This document shows, piece by piece, positions 1 to 8,075 of a stretch of 64,000 bases of DNA. The stretch covers positions 1,798,001 through 1,862,000 of the forward strand of contig CAWCAC010000002.1 of assembly GCA_963793415.1 (NCBI GenBank), read 5' to 3'. A program made the position numbers and the translations under genes. Under the pieces are notes generated by a model. It was not told where the DNA came from. It worked only from the letters and a program-made list of their open reading frames with translations, and ran no database searches. Numbering within the stretch: position 1 is the first letter of the stretch; each line of letters opens with the position of its first letter. Source of the DNA: CAXMST01 sp963793415 (GTDB lineage: Bacteria; Actinomycetota; Thermoleophilia; Solirubrobacterales; 70-9).

Positions 1-1107
1 ACGCCTTACCAGCCCGAGATCTCCCAGGGCGGGCTGCAGACGATGTTCGAGTTCCAGACCGCGATGTCGGAGTTGACCGCCCTGCCGATCGCTTCCGCCG
101 GCCTCTACGAGGGGCCCTCGTCGGTCGCCTCCGCCGGCTATCTGGCGATCGCCGCGACCAAGCGCCGCCGCTTCGTCGTCTCCCGCGGCGTCCACCCGCA
201 CGCCCGTGAGACGCTCGAGACCTACTCCCGCGGCTACCCGGCGGAGATCGTCGAGGCCGGCCTCGACGCTGGCCTCACCGATGCGGCCGCGCTCGCCGAC
301 CTGCTCGACGAGGACACCGCCGCTCTCTTCGTCCAGAACCCCAATTACCTCGGCTCGATCGAGGACCTCGAGTCGCTGGCCGAGGCCGCCCACGCCGTCG
401 GGGCGCTGCTGATCGTCTCCTGCGATCCGATCTCGCTCGGCATCCTCCGCCCACCCGGCGAGTGCGGCGCCGACGTCGCCGTCGGCGAGGGCCAGCCGCT
501 CGGCGGCCGTCTCGACTACGGCGGGCCCTCGTTCGGCTTCTTCTGCGCTCGCGAGGAGCACATCCGCCGCATGCCGGGCCGGATCTCCGGGCAGACGACC
601 GACGCTGACGGGCGCCGCGGGTTCGTCCTCTCGCTGCAGACACGCGAGCAGCACATCCGCCGCGAGAAGGCGACCCACAACATCTGCACCGCGCAGGCGC
701 TGAACGCGCTCGGCGGCATGATCTACCTGAGCTGGCTCGGCAAGCAGGGGCTGGTCGAGCTCGGCGAGCTGCTCGCCCGCCGCACCGCGCACGCGCGGGC
801 CCGGCTCGCCGCGGTGCCCGGGATCGAGCCGGCGCACGACGCGCCGGTCCTGCGCGAGTTCGCCGTCCGGCTCGAGGCGCCGGTCGCCCCGGTCCTCGAC
901 TACTGCTCCGAGCGCGGCATCGCCGCCGGCATCCCGCTCGAGGCCGACTACGCGGAACTGGGTCAGGGGCTGTTGATCGCGATCACCGAGCAGCGGACGG
1001 TCGCCGACATCGAGCGCCTCGCGACCGTGCTCGAGGACGCAATCGCCGACTGCGGCGACGTCTCGGTTCGCGGCGCCGGCGAGACAGAGGGAGCTGCGGC
1101 CCGATGA
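1..1107 (+). CDS. gcvPA: Glycine dehydrogenase (decarboxylating) subunit 1, 5'-truncated by window edge
   Basis: Alpha half of the split P-protein of the glycine cleavage system. With subunit 2 it decarboxylates glycine in the cytoplasm and passes the aminomethyl group to the lipoylated H-protein. The frame is open from base 1, where it reads TPYQPEISQGGLQT, a conserved early block of this family, so roughly the first 90 residues lie outside the window. The PLP lysine is in the partner subunit. The stop codon overlaps the ATG of gcvPB (ATGA), indicating translational coupling. Family assignment is secure from the early block and the pairing with gcvPB. Confidence 0.95.
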   Translation, partial: TPYQPEISQGGLQTMFEFQTAMSELTALPIASAGLYEGPSSVASAGYLAIAATKRRRFVVSRGVHPHARETLETYSRGYPAEIVEAGLDAGLTDAAALADLLDEDTAALFVQNPNYLGSIEDLESLAEAAHAVGALLIVSCDPISLGILRPPGECGADVAVGEGQPLGGRLDYGGPSFGFFCAREEHIRRMPGRISGQTTDADGRRGFVLSLQTREQHIRREKATHNICTAQALNALGGMIYLSWLGKQGLVELGELLARRTAHARARLAAVPGIEPAHDAPVLREFAVRLEAPVAPVLDYCSERGIAAGIPLEADYAELGQGLLIAITEQRTVADIERLATVLEDAIADCGDVSVRGAGETEGAAAR

Positions 1108-2675
1108 GCGAGCCGAACGCCGCCGTGGCGCCACCGTATGGCGAGACGACCGAGACGCCGATGCAGCGCGACCCGGCCGTGACGATCTTCGAGCGCTCCG
1201 TACCTGGCCGCCGCGCCGCGGTGATCGGCGAGTCCGGGGTGCCCGGCGGCGAGGTGCCGATCGAGGAGCTGATCCCGTCGAAGCTGCTGCGTGACGAGCC
1301 CGCGCAGCTGCCGGAGATCGCCGAGCCCGAGATCGTCCGCCACTACAACCGCGTCTCGCGCCGCAACTTCGACCTCGACTCGGGCTTCTACCCGCTCGGC
1401 TCGTGCACGATGAAGCACAACCCGCGTATCAACGAACGGGTCGCCGCGCTTCCGGGCCACGCCCGCCTGCACCCCGGCCAGCGACCGGAGCGGGCCCAGG
1501 GCGCGCTCGAGCTGATGTGGAACCTGGAGCGGTCCCTGTCGGAGATCTGCGGCCTCCCGCACGTCAGCCTCCAGCCCTCCGCCGGCTCGCATGGCGAGCT
1601 CGCCGGGCTGCTGCTGACCCGGGCCTTCCACGCGCGCAACGGCGAGGAGGAGCAGCGCACGCAGGTCCTGACCCCGGACACGGCCCACGGCACGAACCCG
1701 GCCTCGGTGACGATGGCCGGCTTCGAGGTGGTCAAGGTCGCGACCGCGCCCGACGGCGGCGTCGACCTCGAGGACCTGAAGGCGAAGGCCGGTGAGCGCA
1801 CCGCCTGCCTGATGCTGACCAATCCGAACACGCTCGGGCTGTTCGACTCGAACATCTCCGAGATCACCCGGATCGTCCGGGAGGCCGGCGGCACCCTTTA
1901 CTACGACGGCGCCAACCTGAACGCGATCATGGGCAAGTCGCGGCCCGGCGACATGGGCTTCGACATCGTCCACGTCAACCTGCACAAGTCGTTCAGTCAG
2001 CCGCACGGCGGCGGCGGTCCCGGCGCCGGTCCGATCGCGGTCTCGGAGCGGATCGAGCCGTTCCTGCCGGTGCCGCGGATCGAGCGCGTCGAGAGCTCAT
2101 CCGGCAACGGCAGCGGTCCCCATTTCGAGCTGCGGGGCAAGACCCACCACCCGGAGACGATCGGCCGCCTGCGCGGCTTTCAGGGCAACTTCGGTGTCTT
2201 CGTGCGCTCTTACGCCTACATGCTCAGCCTCGGCGGCGATGGACTTACCGAGGCCTCGGAGACGGCCGTGCTCAACGCCAACTACCTGCTCGCCAGGATG
2301 CGGGAGGGCCGCGCCGGCAAGCACCTGCCGCTCGCCTTCGAGCAGACCCCGCTGCACGAGTTCGTCCTCTCCGGCAAGCCGGCGAAGAAGGAGCTCGGCG
2401 TCAAGACTCTCGACGTCGCCAAGCGGATCCTCGACCACGGCATGCACCCCCCGACGATCTACTTCCCGCTGCTGGTCGACGAGGCGATGATGATCGAGCC
2501 GACCGAGACCGAGACGAAGGAGTCGCTCGACGCCTTCGCCGCCGCGATCGAGTCGATCCTCGAGGAGGCCGAGCGCGACCCCGAGATCCTGATCAACGCC
2601 CCGTACACGACCCCGGTCCGCCGCCTCGATGAGGTGGGGGCCACGCGGAATCCGGTCGTTCGGCAGCCGCTCTAG
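1104..2675 (+). CDS. gcvPB: Glycine dehydrogenase (decarboxylating) subunit 2
   Basis: Beta subunit of the split P-protein, carrying the PLP site. The family block FYPLGSCTMKHNPR lies near residues 95-110, and NLHKSFSQPHGGGGPG near residue 295 contains the lysine expected to form the Schiff base with PLP. At 523 residues it is slightly longer than the common 480-500, with a short N-terminal extension. It starts 4 bases inside the end of gcvPA. It is the last gene of its operon here: the next gene converges on it and a perfect hairpin follows the stop codon. Confidence 0.96.
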   Translation: MSEPNAAVAPPYGETTETPMQRDPAVTIFERSVPGRRAAVIGESGVPGGEVPIEELIPSKLLRDEPAQLPEIAEPEIVRHYNRVSRRNFDLDSGFYPLGSCTMKHNPRINERVAALPGHARLHPGQRPERAQGALELMWNLERSLSEICGLPHVSLQPSAGSHGELAGLLLTRAFHARNGEEEQRTQVLTPDTAHGTNPASVTMAGFEVVKVATAPDGGVDLEDLKAKAGERTACLMLTNPNTLGLFDSNISEITRIVREAGGTLYYDGANLNAIMGKSRPGDMGFDIVHVNLHKSFSQPHGGGGPGAGPIAVSERIEPFLPVPRIERVESSSGNGSGPHFELRGKTHHPETIGRLRGFQGNFGVFVRSYAYMLSLGGDGLTEASETAVLNANYLLARMREGRAGKHLPLAFEQTPLHEFVLSGKPAKKELGVKTLDVAKRILDHGMHPPTIYFPLLVDEAMMIEPTETETKESLDAFAAAIESILEEAERDPEILINAPYTTPVRRLDEVGATRNPVVRQPL

Positions 2676-2683
2676 TCGGCTGC

Positions 2684-2702
2684 GGCCGGCCTCAGGCCGG
2701 CC
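2684..2702. terminator. Perfect hairpin between convergent stop codons
   Basis: GGCCGGCC, loop TCA, GGCCGGCC: eight perfect base pairs with a three-base loop, placed 9 bases after the gcvPB stop. The loop TCA is the reverse complement of the stop codon of the convergent small gene. There is no T tract, so it would be a weak or factor-assisted bidirectional terminator. Confidence 0.5.
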
Positions 2703-3009
2703 AGGGCGCGCGGCGCCCGAAGGCGCGGCCGAGGGGCAGGCGGCTGCTGTCGACGGGCCGAGGGTGCGCGTGCGCACGCAGCATCTCGATCAGGTGTGCG
2801 GTCGGGGCGAACGGGTCGGCGATCGCATCGCCGTCGGCGATCGAGACGGCCGCCAGCACGCGGCCGTCCACCTCGGCCAACAGGATCGGCTCGGCGGGGA
2901 CCTGGAGGCCCTCGAGCTGGGCGAGCCGATCGAGGGCGGCGTCGTCGCGGAAGTTGGCGCGGCGTAGCGTGACGCTGCCTTCTGAATTGTGTGACCGTTT
3001 GTTTGACAT
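2692..3009 (-). CDS. Small GNAT-like hypothetical protein
   Basis: Predicted 105-residue protein of a type common in actinobacteria. VTLRRANFRDDAALDRLA resembles the first strand and helix of a GNAT acetyltransferase, followed by a hydrophobic LLAEVDGRVLAAVSI strand, but the acetyl-CoA loop and the second half of a GNAT fold are absent. The ATG at 3009 was chosen because GGAGG lies just upstream at normal spacing; a longer frame starting further upstream has no such site. It is divergent from the MocR regulator, 111 bases away, and could be under its control. Catalytic activity is doubtful given the length. Confidence 0.7.
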   Translation of the reverse strand: MSNKRSHNSEGSVTLRRANFRDDAALDRLAQLEGLQVPAEPILLAEVDGRVLAAVSIADGDAIADPFAPTAHLIEMLRAHAHPRPVDSSRLPLGRAFGRRAPWPA

Positions 3010-3114
3010 GGTGGCCTCCGTGTGCGACCGTTTATCCCGATTTGTCCGGTCGAGGTGCGCCAGACTTGCCACCTTCGACCTACAACAAAGCCCAAGGTAC
3101 AGCCGAATGAAGGG

Positions 3115-3132
3115 TTTGTAATGTCATACAAA
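3115..3132. promoter_or_regulatory. Inverted repeat over the MocR start codon, possible autoregulatory operator
   Basis: TTTGTA-ATGTCA-TACAAA: six-base perfect arms around a six-base spacer whose first three bases are the ATG of the regulator. A related TACAAcAAAG lies at 3081-3090 in the same intergenic space. MocR-type regulators usually control their own or a divergent gene; binding here is inference. Confidence 0.4.
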
Positions 3133-4674
3133 GGTCGATTGTCTGCTCTCGATCGTGAAGCCGGGGAGTCGCTCACCGACCAGATCGTCGCTGCCGTCGA
3201 AGCGGCGATCGCAGCCGGTGAGGTCGGGGCCGGCGAGAAGCTGCCGCCGACGCGCGAGCTCGCAGAGCTGGCTGGCGTCAATCACCTGACCGCCGCGCGC
3301 GCCTACCGGCGACTGGCCGAGCACGGCATGGTCACCGCGCGGGTCGGGGCTGGGACGTTCGTCCGCGGCGCCGGCGCCGCGGTCGAACTCGCCGCGCCCG
3401 CCGGCGACCCGGATGGTGACGGCGAAGCCGCGGGCGTCGGCACCGCCTGGCAGAACTACGCGCTGCCCGCTCCCATCTACGAGTACACGGACACGGTCCT
3501 CGCCGACATGCATCGCAGTGCCACCGGCGCCGAGCAGGATGTGATCCCACTGATGGCGGGATACCCCGCCGACGAGATCCTGCCGGTCGAGCGGATCGCC
3601 GAGCTGTCGGCCGAGGTCTTCGGCAGGCGTGGCGCCCACGCACTCAACTACGACCTGATCGAAGGGGTGCCGGCCCTGCGCGAGCAGATCGCGCTGTTGC
3701 TCGAGCGCGACGGTGTCTTCGAGGGGCCAGATCGCGTGATCGTCACCTCGGGCGCCTACCAGGCGCTGACGCTGACTGCCCGTGCGGTCGTCCGGCCGGG
3801 CGAGAAGGTCGCCGTCGAGTCGCCGAGCTTCGCCGGGATCATCGCCGCCTCGCGGATGGCGGGCGCCGATGTGCTCGGCGTCCCGACCGACGATGACGGA
3901 CTCGACGTCGACGCGCTCGAGATGCTGCTCGCGCGGCACGAGATCCGTCTGCTGGCGCTGCAGCCGCGGCTGCAGAACCCGACCGGCCGCGACCTCTCGC
4001 CCGAACGGCGCGAACGGCTCGTCACCCTCGCCCGTCGCCACGGCTTCTTCATCCTCGAGGACGCCGTCTACTCGCACCTGCGCTTCGAAGGAGCTGATCA
4101 CGGTGCGCTCCGCACGCTGGCGCCGGAGCGCGTGATCCTCGTCGGCTCGCTGTCGAAGACGGTCTCGCCGGGCCTGCGCGTCGGCTGGATGGTCTCCTCG
4201 GGGCCAATCTACGAGCGGCTCCTGCAACAGAAGCGGCACGACGACATGAACAGCTCGGTTCTCGCGCAGCAGATCGCCGCCGCCTACCTCGAGGCGGGCG
4301 AGTACGAGGGTCAGATCGAGCGCGCGGTCGAGTTCCACGAGCGTGGCCTCAAGGCGGCGCTCTCCGGTGTCGAGAGCCACCTGCTCGGAGTCGTCGAGGT
4401 CGCGAGCATGCCGCTCGGCGGCGCTCACCTGTGGCTGCGCCTGCGCCAGCCTCTCGACGAGCGCACGCTGTACGCGGAGGCGGTCGCAGCCGGCGTCAAC
4501 TTCATGCCGGCCGGCGCCGCGATGCCGGAGCGGCCGCAGGGCAGCCTGCTGCGGATCTCCTACAGCTTCCTGCCGCCGGAGCAGGTCCGCGAGGGACTGC
4601 GCCGGCTCGGGGTCGCGATCCGCGCCGCGAGGCGTGCCGAGGCGCCGGCCCGCACGGCGCTGCCGCTCGCCTGA
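3121..4674 (+). CDS. MocR/PdxR-type transcriptional regulator with aminotransferase-like domain
   Basis: Predicted 517-residue fusion of a GntR-type winged helix and a fold-type I PLP aminotransferase domain. Residues ~10-80 hold the winged helix (GEKLPPTRELAELAGVNHLTAARAYRRL); the remainder holds the aminotransferase-like domain, with QNPTGRD (substrate/PLP pocket) and SLSKTVSPGLRVGW around the PLP lysine. Such proteins usually sense PLP or an amine and regulate vitamin B6 or amino-acid genes rather than catalyse. The ATG at 3121 was chosen over an ATG at 3022 because the winged-helix domain begins right after it and AAGGG lies about six bases upstream. The likely target is the divergent gene or itself. 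Confidence 0.88.
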   Translation: MSYKGRLSALDREAGESLTDQIVAAVEAAIAAGEVGAGEKLPPTRELAELAGVNHLTAARAYRRLAEHGMVTARVGAGTFVRGAGAAVELAAPAGDPDGDGEAAGVGTAWQNYALPAPIYEYTDTVLADMHRSATGAEQDVIPLMAGYPADEILPVERIAELSAEVFGRRGAHALNYDLIEGVPALREQIALLLERDGVFEGPDRVIVTSGAYQALTLTARAVVRPGEKVAVESPSFAGIIAASRMAGADVLGVPTDDDGLDVDALEMLLARHEIRLLALQPRLQNPTGRDLSPERRERLVTLARRHGFFILEDAVYSHLRFEGADHGALRTLAPERVILVGSLSKTVSPGLRVGWMVSSGPIYERLLQQKRHDDMNSSVLAQQIAAAYLEAGEYEGQIERAVEFHERGLKAALSGVESHLLGVVEVASMPLGGAHLWLRLRQPLDERTLYAEAVAAGVNFMPAGAAMPERPQGSLLRISYSFLPPEQVREGLRRLGVAIRAARRAEAPARTALPLA

Positions 4675-4681
4675 GCCCGGA

Positions 4682-6091
4682 TCAGCCCTGCGGCGGCGGC
4701 CGCAGGTCGATCGTCCGCGAGTCCTCGTCCTCGCTCGGGTCGCGGCGACGGAGCAGTTCGCTGAGCACGTAGAGGGCGACGCCGACGAGCAGGATGATGC
4801 CGCCGCGGAGGATGATCTCCGCATCGGTCTGGGTGATCAGGAAGACCGAGACGATGGCGCCGAGCACCGGAAACACGCTCGGTGCCCTGAAGTGGTCGTG
4901 CTCGACGTCCTCGCGCCGCAGCACCAGGACCGAGACGTTGACGATCGTGAACACGCAGAGCAGCAAGAAGACGGTTGTGTCGGCGAGGGTCGAGAGGTCG
5001 CCGGTCGAGACCAGGATCAGGGCCAGCGCGGTGGTGAAGGCGATCGCCACCCACGGTGTCTTGCGGGCGGGCAGCACGCGGCCGAAGGCACGCGCGACGA
5101 CCCCTTCGTTCGACATTCCGTAGACGAGGCGCGAGGCCATGATCATGTTGATCAGGGCGCCGTTGGCGAGTGCGAACAGCGTGATCCCCGCGAACAGCTT
5201 CGGCGGCAGGTCGAGTGGCCCGATCTCGACGACCTGCAGCAGCGGTGCCGAGGAACCGGCGAGGTCCTCGGTCGGGACCACGGAGGAGGCGATAAAGGTG
5301 ATCGCCATGTAGAGGACGCCGACGATCAGCAGACCGCCGAACAGCGCGCGCGGATATGCGTAGCTCGGCCGCTTCGCCTCCTCAGCCAGGTTGACGGAGT
5401 CCTCGAAGCCGATCAACGCGTAGAAGGCGAGCGTCGTGCCGCCGACGATCGCGAGGAGGACGCTCTCGCCCTCCTTGAACTCGAAGTTTCGGGAGGCGTC
5501 GGCGGTACCCTCGCCGAACGCCGCGATGCCGACGAGCACGATCAGCAGCAGGCCGAAGACCTCGATCATCGTGAAGATGACGTTGACCTTGAGCGACTCC
5601 GAGACGCCACGGAGGTTGAGCGCCGCGATCAACAGCAGGAAGACGATCGCGACCGGAATCACCGGCCAGTCGACGAAGGCGGCGAGCGAGTCGCCGGCGA
5701 AGCCGCGGGCGAGGGTGCTGGCCGAAGTGATCCCCGAGGCCATCACGGCGAAGGCGACCATGAAGGTGAGGAACTGGATCCCGAAGGCGCGGTTCGTGTA
5801 GAGGGCGGCGCCGGCGGCCCGCGGATACTTGGTGACGAGCTCGGCGTAGCCGAAGGCGGTCAGTGCGGCGAGCACGAACGCGGCCAGGAACGCGGTCCAG
5901 ATCGCGCCGCCGACCTCGGCGCCGACCTCGCCGACGAGGGTGTAGATCCCGCCGCCGAGCATGTCGCCGACGATGAACATCAACAGCAGCCCGGGCCCGA
6001 TCGTCCGCTTCAGCTTGGTCGGGCTTTCGCCGTAGGCGGTCCCGTCCTCGGCGCCGGCCTCCCGCTCCGTTGTCTTTCCCTCCACGATCAC
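4682..6091 (-). CDS. APC-family amino acid permease
   Basis: Integral membrane transporter of about 12 predicted helices and 469 residues, in the amino acid-polyamine-organocation superfamily. The first helix contains the family glycine motif (IVGDMLGGGIYTLVG), followed by a long run of alternating hydrophobic segments. The substrate cannot be told from sequence; cationic or neutral amino acids are the usual ones. It lies downstream of the NHEJ genes on the same strand, 46 bases after the polymerase stop, but a functional link is unlikely. Its 3' end lies 7 bases from the convergent MocR stop. Confidence 0.88.
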   Translation of the reverse strand: MIVEGKTTEREAGAEDGTAYGESPTKLKRTIGPGLLLMFIVGDMLGGGIYTLVGEVGAEVGGAIWTAFLAAFVLAALTAFGYAELVTKYPRAAGAALYTNRAFGIQFLTFMVAFAVMASGITSASTLARGFAGDSLAAFVDWPVIPVAIVFLLLIAALNLRGVSESLKVNVIFTMIEVFGLLLIVLVGIAAFGEGTADASRNFEFKEGESVLLAIVGGTTLAFYALIGFEDSVNLAEEAKRPSYAYPRALFGGLLIVGVLYMAITFIASSVVPTEDLAGSSAPLLQVVEIGPLDLPPKLFAGITLFALANGALINMIMASRLVYGMSNEGVVARAFGRVLPARKTPWVAIAFTTALALILVSTGDLSTLADTTVFLLLCVFTIVNVSVLVLRREDVEHDHFRAPSVFPVLGAIVSVFLITQTDAEIILRGGIILLVGVALYVLSELLRRRDPSEDEDSRTIDLRPPPQG

Positions 6092-6137
6092 TCTCTCGCT
6101 GCGGACGTCGGCGGTGAACTACCCGCGAGGCAAGATC

Positions 6138-7031
6138 TCACACGGCGTCGGGTAGCCGCTGCTCGAGCTCGAGCACCGGTGCGAACAGGTCGCCGTGCTC
6201 TTCGACCCGGTCGACGACCTCTGCCGCCTCGAACCGGAGCAGGTCGGGGTCGTTCTCGGCGGCGGCCCGCTCGACCTCGTCCCAGCTCAGCGGCGTCGAG
6301 ACGGTCGGGTGAGGGCGGGCCCGCAGCGAGTAGACGGCGATCGTCGTCTTCGACGCGTCGTTCTGGGACCAGTCGACGAAGACCTTTCCCGTGCGCAGCT
6401 CCTTCTTCATCTTCGAGATCACGAGCTCCGGATCTGAGCGCTCGAGCGCCTGCGCGACGGCGTGGGCAAACGGTTTCGTCGTCTCGTAAGTGACCTCGGT
6501 GTTGAGCGGTACGTAGACCTGCATGCCCTTCGACCCCGAGGACTTCGGGAAGCACTCGAGCCCGAACCCGGCGAACAGCTTGCGCAGCGTCAGCGCCACC
6601 CCGCAGCACTCGACGATCGTCGCCGGCGGGCCCGGGTCGAGGTCGAAGGCGAGCACGGTCGGCTGCATGACGTCTTCGACGAGCGCCAGCGAAGGGTGCA
6701 GCTCGAGCGCCGCCAGCTGCGCCAGCCAGATCAGCGTCGGGCGGTCGTCGCATACGGCGAACTCGATCTCGCCTGCCCGGTTACCGGCCCAGATCGGCTC
6801 GGTCCGAACCCACTCGGGCCGGTGGCCGGGGCTGCGCTTCTCGTAGAAGTGCTTGCCTTCCACGCCGTCGGGCCACCGGGTCACGGTCAGTGCGCGGTCC
6901 CGCAGGTGGGGCAGGATCGCCGGGGCGATCCGCGCGTAGTAGTCGAGGACCTCACCCTTGCTGAAGCCCGCCTCCGGGTAGAGGACCTTGTCGAGGTTCG
7001 TGACCGACAGTTGCCGGCCGTCGACCTCTAC
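6138..7031 (-). CDS. ligD: NHEJ polymerase (LigD polymerase domain), stand-alone; non-canonical start
   Basis: Archaeo-eukaryotic primase-type polymerase that fills gaps and adds ribonucleotides during non-homologous end joining. Seen: YFYEK-type N-terminal region (KHFYEKRSPGHRPEWV), a hydrophobic core, then DLDPGPPAT containing the catalytic aspartates and SGSKGMQVYVPL containing the SxGxxG/H-like loop. The first ordinary start is GTG at 6884, but the same frame is open and clearly homologous upstream (VDGRQLSVTNLDKVLYPEAG), reaching a GTA at 7031-7029 that overlaps the Ku TAG. With that start the protein is 297 residues, the normal domain size. No ATG, GTG or TTG exists between there and an in-frame TGA inside ku. 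Ligase and phosphoesterase domains are absent from this polypeptide. Confidence 0.85.
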   Translation of the reverse strand, partial: VEVDGRQLSVTNLDKVLYPEAGFSKGEVLDYYARIAPAILPHLRDRALTVTRWPDGVEGKHFYEKRSPGHRPEWVRTEPIWAGNRAGEIEFAVCDDRPTLIWLAQLAALELHPSLALVEDVMQPTVLAFDLDPGPPATIVECCGVALTLRKLFAGFGLECFPKSSGSKGMQVYVPLNTEVTYETTKPFAHAVAQALERSDPELVISKMKKELRTGKVFVDWSQNDASKTTIAVYSLRARPHPTVSTPLSWDEVERAAAENDPDLLRFEAAEVVDRVEEHGDLFAPVLELEQRLPDAV

Positions 7032-7936
7032 TTCGCGGCCTTTGCCCGCGACTTCGATCCCGCCTTCGACTTCGCCGCGGGCTTCTTCTTGGCGGCCGGC
7101 TTCTTCTCAGCCTTCGACTTCGATCCGCCCTCGCCGAGCTCCTCGCTCTTGACGGCCGCGAGGCTCTCCTCCAGGGCGGCCATCAGGTCTGGCGCCTTGG
7201 TCGGCTTCGGAGCTTCGGTATCGACCGAAACGACGTCCTCACCGCGGGCCTTGCGCTCGATCAGGTCGAGCAACTCCTCGCGATACTCGTCCTTGTACTC
7301 ACCAGGCTCGAAGTCGGATGCGAGGGAGTCGATCAGGGCCTTCGCCATCTCGACCTCCTTCTTGTTCGGCTCGACGTCCTGCTCCTCGCCGAGCAGCCCG
7401 TCGAGCTGCTCGGGCGGTACGACCTCGTCCGCAAAGCGCATCGTCGCCAGCGTCAGCACATCGCCGTCGGCGCTGGCGCGGATCGCCGCCAGGCTCTCCT
7501 TGTTGCGCATCACGAAGCGGGCGATTGCGACCTTGCGCTGCTCGTTCATCGCCTTCGCGAGCAGAGCGTAGGCCCGCTCGGCGCCAAGCTGTGGGCCCAG
7601 GTAATAGGGCCGGTCGAAGTAGATCGGGTCGATCTCGTCGAGGTCGACGAAGTCCTCGATCTGGATCGACTTCGTCTTCTTCGGGGCCATCTCCTCGAGC
7701 TCGTCCTTGCTCAGGATCACGTACTGCTCGGGGGCGATCTCGTAACCCTTGACGATCTTCTCGTAGGGAACCTCCTCGCCGTCCTCTTCGGCGACGCGCT
7801 TGTGGCGGACGCGCGAATGGTCGTCGGCGCGCAGCTCCCGGAAGCTGATCGAGCGGCTCGAGACCGCCGAGTAGAGCTTCACGGGCACGTTGAGGAGGCC
7901 GAAGGAGATTGAGCCTGTCCAGATTGCGCGAGCCAT
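7028..7936 (-). CDS. ku: Ku, DNA end-binding protein of non-homologous end joining
   Basis: Predicted 302-residue prokaryotic Ku forming a homodimeric ring on double-strand break ends and recruiting LigD activities. It starts MARAIWTGSISFGLLNVPVKLY, the family hallmark, and ends in a Lys/Ala-rich tail (KKPAAKKKPAAKSKAG) of the sort actinobacterial Ku proteins use for DNA contact. It sits between the ligase and polymerase genes on the same strand. The stop codon overlaps the inferred start of the polymerase gene, which suggests a coupled ku-pol unit. Confidence 0.96.
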   Translation of the reverse strand: MARAIWTGSISFGLLNVPVKLYSAVSSRSISFRELRADDHSRVRHKRVAEEDGEEVPYEKIVKGYEIAPEQYVILSKDELEEMAPKKTKSIQIEDFVDLDEIDPIYFDRPYYLGPQLGAERAYALLAKAMNEQRKVAIARFVMRNKESLAAIRASADGDVLTLATMRFADEVVPPEQLDGLLGEEQDVEPNKKEVEMAKALIDSLASDFEPGEYKDEYREELLDLIERKARGEDVVSVDTEAPKPTKAPDLMAALEESLAAVKSEELGEGGSKSKAEKKPAAKKKPAAKSKAGSKSRAKAAK

Positions 7937-7959
7937 CGTCAGGAGTTTCCCGAGGTTAG

Positions 7960-7979
7960 ACCCCGCTCCTGCGCGGGGT
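7960..7979. other. Hairpin in the ligase-ku intergenic space
   Basis: ACCCCGC, six-base loop, GCGGGGT: seven perfect pairs, located 24 bases upstream of the ku ATG. No T tract on either side. It may be a weak terminator after the ligase gene or a ku leader structure; nothing else is visible in the 139-base gap. Confidence 0.3.
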
Positions 7980-8075
7980 TGGCGGGCCGAAAGCGATCTT
8001 GCGTTTGCTCCATGTGGAATCTGTGACCCGGGCGCGGCGCGGTTCTCATCGGTCCTACCCCGGATCCACCCCCGT

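Noticed and set aside
3124..4824. 566-codon minus-strand frame opposite the MocR gene
   Set aside because: Low-complexity antisense translation; the plus strand has clear winged-helix and aminotransferase motifs.
4343..6493. 716-codon plus-strand frame over the permease gene
   Set aside because: Composition is Arg/Asp/Glu-rich and lacks domains; the minus strand encodes a good APC permease.
7000..7060. Programmed frameshift making a Ku-polymerase fusion
   Set aside because: The Ku 3' end has no convincing slippery sequence; the GTA/TAG overlap at the homology start explains the data more simply.
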